From Nemertoderma westbladi (Eukaryota; Xenacoelomorpha; Nemertodermatida; Nemertodermatidae), in NCBI GenBank assembly GCA_032718475.1, contig JAUCBJ010008690.1, positions 1 through 36,847 on the forward strand: a DNA stretch of 36,847 nt. The letters are read 5' to 3'. Positions within the stretch are counted from its first letter, which is position 1; each line of letters begins with the position of its first letter. The notes beneath the pieces were generated by a model. That model did no database searches. It saw only the letters and a list, made by a program, of their open reading frames with translations, and had not been told where the DNA came from. The translations under genes were made by a program, and so were the position numbers. Shown here piece after piece: positions 32,601-36,847 of the stretch.

Positions 32601-35600
32601 AGGCGAGACATGAAGTATGACAGTGGGGTGAGTCACGAAGTATGAGAGTGGGGCGAGTCACGAAGTATGAGAGTGAGGCGAGTCACGAAGTATGAGAGTG
32701 AGGCGAGTCACGAAGTATGAGGAGGCGAGTCACGAAGTATGAGGAGGCGAGTCACGAAGTAGTAGAGTGAGGCGAATCACGAAGTATGACAGTGAGGCGA
32801 GTCATGAAGTATGAGGAGGCGAATCACGAAGTATGAGAGTGAGGCGAGTCACGAAGTATGAGAGTGAGGCGAGTCACGAAGTATGAGAGTGAGGCGAGTC
32901 ACGAAGTAGTAGAGTGAGGCGAATCACGAAGTATGAGAGTGAGGCGAGTCACGAAGTATGAGGAGGCGAATCACGAAGTATGAGAGTGAGGCGAGTCACG
33001 AAGTATGAGAGTGAGGCGAGTCACGAAGTAGTAGAGTGAGGCGAGTCACGAAGTATGAGAGTGAGGCGAGTCACGAAGTATGAGAGTGAGGCGAGTCACG
33101 AAGTATGACAGTGAGGCGAGTCACGAAGTATGAGGAGGCGAATCACGAAGTATGAGAGTGAGGCGAGTCACGAAGTATGAGAGTGAGGCGAGTCACGAAG
33201 TAGTAGAGTGAGGCGAGTCACGAAGTATGAGAGTGAGGCGAGACATGAAGTATGAGAGTGAGGCGAGTCACGAAGTGGTAGAGTGAGGCGAGTCACAAAG
33301 TATGAGAGTGAGGCGAGTCACGAAGTATGAGAGTGAGGCGAGTCACGAAGTAGTAGAGTGAGGCGAGTCACGAAGTATGAGAGTGAGGCGAGACATGAAG
33401 TATGAGAGTGAGGCGAGTCACGAAGTAGTAGAGTGAGGCGAGTCACGAAGTATGAGAGTGAGGCGAGACATGAAGTATGACAGTGAGGCGAGTCACGAAG
33501 TATGAGAGTGAGGCGAGTCACGAAGTATGAGAGTGAGGCGAGTCACGAAGTATGAGAGTGAGGCGAGTCACGAAGTATGACAGTGGGGTGAGTCACGAAG
33601 TATGACAGTGAGGCGAGTCACGAAGTATGAGGAGGCGAATCACGAAGTATGAGAGTGAGGCGAGTCACGAAGTATGAGAGTGAGGCAAGTCACGAAGTAT
33701 GATAGTGAGGCGAGTCATGAAGTATGACAGTGAGGCGAGTCACGAAGTAGTAGAGTGAGGCGAGTCACGAAGTATGAGAGTGAGGCGAGACATGAAGTAT
33801 GACAGTGAGGCGAGTCACGAAGTATGACAGTGGGGTGAGTCACTAAGTATGAGAGTGGGGTGAGTCACGAAGTATGAGAGTGAGGCGAGTCACGAAGTAT
33901 GAGAGTGAGGCGAGTCACAAAGTATGACAGTGAGGCGAGTCACGAAGTATGAGAGTGAGGCCAGTCACGAAGTATGAGAGTGAGGCGAGTCACGAAGTAT
34001 GAGAGTGAGGCGAGACATGAAGTATGACAGTGGGGTGAGTCACGAAGTATGAGAGTGAGGCGAGTCACGAAGTATGACAGTGAGGCGAATCACGAAGTAT
34101 GAGAGTGGGGTGAGTCACGAAGTATGAGAGTGAGGCGAGACATGAAGTATGACAGTGAGGCGAGTCACGAAGTAGTAGAGTGAGGCGAGTCACGAAGTAT
34201 GAGAGTGAGGCGAGTCACGAAGTATGAGAGTGAGGCGAGTCACGAAGTATGAGAGTGAGGCGAGTCACGAAGTAGTAGAGTGAGGCGAATCACGAAGTAT
34301 GAGAGTGGGGTGAGTCATGAAGTATGAGAGTGAGGCGAGACATGAAGTATGACAGTGAGGCGAGTCACGAAGTAGTAGAGTGAGGCGAGTCACGAAGTAT
34401 GAGAGTGAGGCGAGTCACGAAGTATGACAGTGAGGCGAGTCACGAAGTATGAGAGTGAGGCCAGTCACGAAGTATGAGAGTGAGGCGAGTCACGGAGTAT
34501 GAGAGTGAGGCGAGTCACGGAGTATGAGAGTGAGGCGAGTCACAAAGTATGAGAGTGAGGCGAGTCACGAAGTATGAGAGTGAGGCGAGTCACGAAGTAT
34601 GAGAGTGAGGCGAGACATGAAGTATGACAGTGGGGTGAGTCACGAAGTATGAGAGTGAGGCGAGTCACGAAGTATGACAGTGAGGCGAATCACAAAGTAT
34701 GAGAGTGGGGTGAGTCACGAAGTATGAGAGTGAGGCGAGACATGAAGTATGACAGTGAGGCGAGTCACGAAGTAGTAGAGTGAGGCGAGTCACGAAGTAT
34801 GAGAGTGAGGCGAGTCACGAAGTATGAGAGTGAGGCGAGTCACAAAGTATGACAGTGAGGCGAGTCACGAAGTATGAGAGTGAGGCCAGTCACGAAGTAT
34901 GAGAGTGAGGCGAGTCACGAAGTATGAGAGTGAGGCGAGACATGAAGTATGACAGTGGGGTGAGTCACGAAGTATGAGAGTGAGGCGAGTCACGAAGTAT
35001 GACAGTGAGGCGAATCACGAAGTATGAGAGTGGGGTGAGTCACGAAGTATGAGAGTGAGGCGAGACATGAAGTATGACAGTGAGGCGAGTCACGAAGTAG
35101 TAGAGTGAGGCGAGTCACGAAGTATGAGAGTGAGGCGAGTCACGAAGTATGAGAGTGAGGCGAGTCACGAAGTATGAGAGTGAGGCGAGTCACGAAGTAG
35201 TAGAGTGAGGCGAATCACGAAGTATGAGAGTGGGGTGAGTCATGAAGTATGAGAGTGAGGCGAGACATGAAGTATGACAGTGAGGCGAGTCACGAAGTAG
35301 TAGAGTGAGGCGAGTCACGAAGTATGAGAGTGAGGCGAGTCACGAAGTATGACAGTGAGGCGAGTCACGAAGTATGAGAGTGAGGCCAGTCACGAAGTAT
35401 GAGAGTGAGGCGAGTCACGGAGTATGAGAGTGAGGCGAGTCACAAAGTATGAGAGTGAGGCGAGTCACGAAGTATGAGAGTGAGGCGAGTCACGAAGTAT
35501 GAGAGTGAGGCGAGACATGAAGTATGACAGTGAGGCGAGTCACGAAGTATGAGAGTGAGGCCAGTCACGAAGTATGAGAGTGAGGCGAGTCACGGAGTAT

Positions 35601-36847
35601 GAGAGTGAGGCGAGTCACAAAGTATGAGAGTGAGGCGAGTCACGAAGTATGAGAGTGAGGCGAGTCACGAAGTATGAGAGTGAGGCGAGACATGAAGTAT
35701 GACAGTGGGGTGAGTCACGAAGTATGAGAGTGAGGCGAGTCACGAAGTATGACAGTGAGGCGAATCACAAAGTATGAGAGTGGGGTGAGTCACGAAGTAT
35801 GAGAGTGAGGCGAGACATGAAGTATGACAGTGAGGCGAGTCACGAAGTAGTAGAGTGAGGCGAGTCACGAAGTATGAGAGTGAGGCGAGTCACGAAGTAT
35901 GAGAGTGAGGCGAGTCACAAAGTATGACAGTGAGGCGAGTCACGAAGTATGAGAGTGAGGCCAGTCACGAAGTATGAGAGTGAGGCGAGTCACGAAGTAT
36001 GAGAGTGAGGCGAGACATGAAGTATGACAGTGGGGTGAGTCACGAAGTATGAGAGTGAGGCGAGTCACGAAGTATGACAGTGAGGCGAATCACGAAGTAT
36101 GAGAGTGGGGTGAGTCACGAAGTATGAGAGTGAGGCGAGACATGAAGTATGACAGTGAGGCGAGTCACGAAGTAGTAGAGTGAGGCGAGTCACGAAGTAT
36201 GAGAGTGAGGCGAGTCACGAAGTATGAGAGTGAGGCGAGTCACGAAGTAGTAGAGTGAGGCGAATCACGAAGTATGAGAGTGGGGTGAGTCATGAAGTAT
36301 GAGAGTGAGGCGAGACATGAAGTATGACAGTGAGGCGAGTCACGAAGTAGTAGAGTGAGGCGAGTCACGAAGTATGAGAGTGAGGCGAGTCACGAAGTAT
36401 GACAGTGAGGCGAGTCACGAAGTATGAGAGTGAGGCCAGTCACGAAGTATGAGAGTGAGGCGAGTCACGGAGTATGAGAGTGAGGCGAGTCACAAAGTAT
36501 GAGAGTGAGGCGAGTCACGAAGTATGAGAGTGAGGCGAGTCACGAAGTATGAGAGTGAGGCGAGACATGAAGTATGACAGTGGGGTGAGTCACGAAGTAT
36601 GAGAGTGAGGCGAGTCACGAAGTATGACAGTGAGGCGAATCACAAAGTATGAGAGTGGGGTGAGTCACGAAGTATGAGAGTGAGGCGAGACATGAAGTAT
36701 GACAGTGAGGCGAGTCACGAAGTAGTAGAGTGAGGCGAGTCACGAAGTATGAGAGTGAGGCGAGTCACGAAGTATGAGAGTGAGGCGAGTCACAAAGTAT
36801 GACAGTGAGGCGAGTCACGAAGTATGAGAGTGAGGCCAGTCACGAAG
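26687..36847. repeat. 25-bp satellite array, right block (~400 units), runs off window
   Basis: The same 25-bp unit continues to the right edge. It contains a 900-bp higher-order repeat (36 units, alternating 400 and 500 bp between GAGGCCAGTCACG marker units). The HOR is clearest when 28501-29400 is compared with 29401-30300, which differ at only a handful of bases. From ~30714 the array repeats the sequence that began at ~23401 (offset 7313 bp), following it closely through the empty LINE site and beyond. Short minus-strand ORFs in it are frame artefacts. Confidence 0.97.

Noticed and set aside
27509-33521. Repeated 66-67-codon minus-strand ORFs in the 25-bp satellite
   Set aside because: They are periodic products of the 25-bp unit, end wherever a variant creates a stop, and resemble no protein.
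23080-36847. CRISPR-like direct repeats
   Set aside because: The 25-bp units are contiguous with no unique spacers, and the host is a eukaryote.

Overview
This is a eukaryotic, almost certainly metazoan, genomic window. The evidence is GT-AG introns inside recognisable coding exons, several non-LTR (LINE-type) retrotransposons, MITE-like inverted-repeat elements and large tandem satellites. Short GGCCTA-rich and CCGGTACC-type words recur in the non-coding DNA. From memory these suggest a marine deuterostome invertebrate such as an echinoderm or relative, but that placement is weak.

Layout, left to right. (1) 1-~4250: a LINE with two ORFs on the + strand. ORF1 has a C2HC finger, a PHD-like finger and an L1-ORF1-like RNA-binding region, and runs off the left edge. 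ORF2 has an apurinic-type endonuclease plus reverse transcriptase, looks intact, and overlaps ORF1 in another frame. (2) 4559-7268: a broken, intron-containing gene for a transposase-like protein carrying two ING-like PHD fingers, with two frameshifts, an in-frame stop and a lost zinc ligand. (3) 7470-8353: a MITE-like element with dense subterminal motifs. (4) 9130-13821: the first two coding exons of nicalin (NCLN, a subunit of the ER BOS/multipass translocon complex). Intron 1 (9774-13598) is filled with a decayed LINE fragment, a tiny LINE tail with a 12-bp target-site duplication, and two inverted-repeat elements. (5) 13924-16192: a G-rich minisatellite of about 40 bp directly after nicalin exon 2. 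(6) 16900-18395: degenerate pieces of one LINE family on both strands. (7) ~18640-20350: a GATC-rich tandem repeat of about 467 bp. (8) 20350-23079: AT-rich non-coding DNA. (9) 23080-36847: a satellite of 25-bp (and 22-bp) units, roughly 490 copies, interrupted once at 25117-26686 by a young 5'-truncated LINE.

The only conserved host gene I can support is NCLN, and only its first two coding exons are seen. If the gene is intact, everything from 13822 to the window end lies in its second intron, which would exceed 23 kb.

The most interesting observations are: the 25-bp satellite unit closely matches the terminus of the inverted-repeat element inside NCLN intron 1, suggesting a satellite born from a transposon end; the satellite contains an internal duplication with an empty copy of the LINE target site, which allows relative dating; and a transposase-like gene has acquired tandem ING-like PHD fingers, one of them split by an intron. 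I did not find a prokaryotic-style defence or biosynthetic system.
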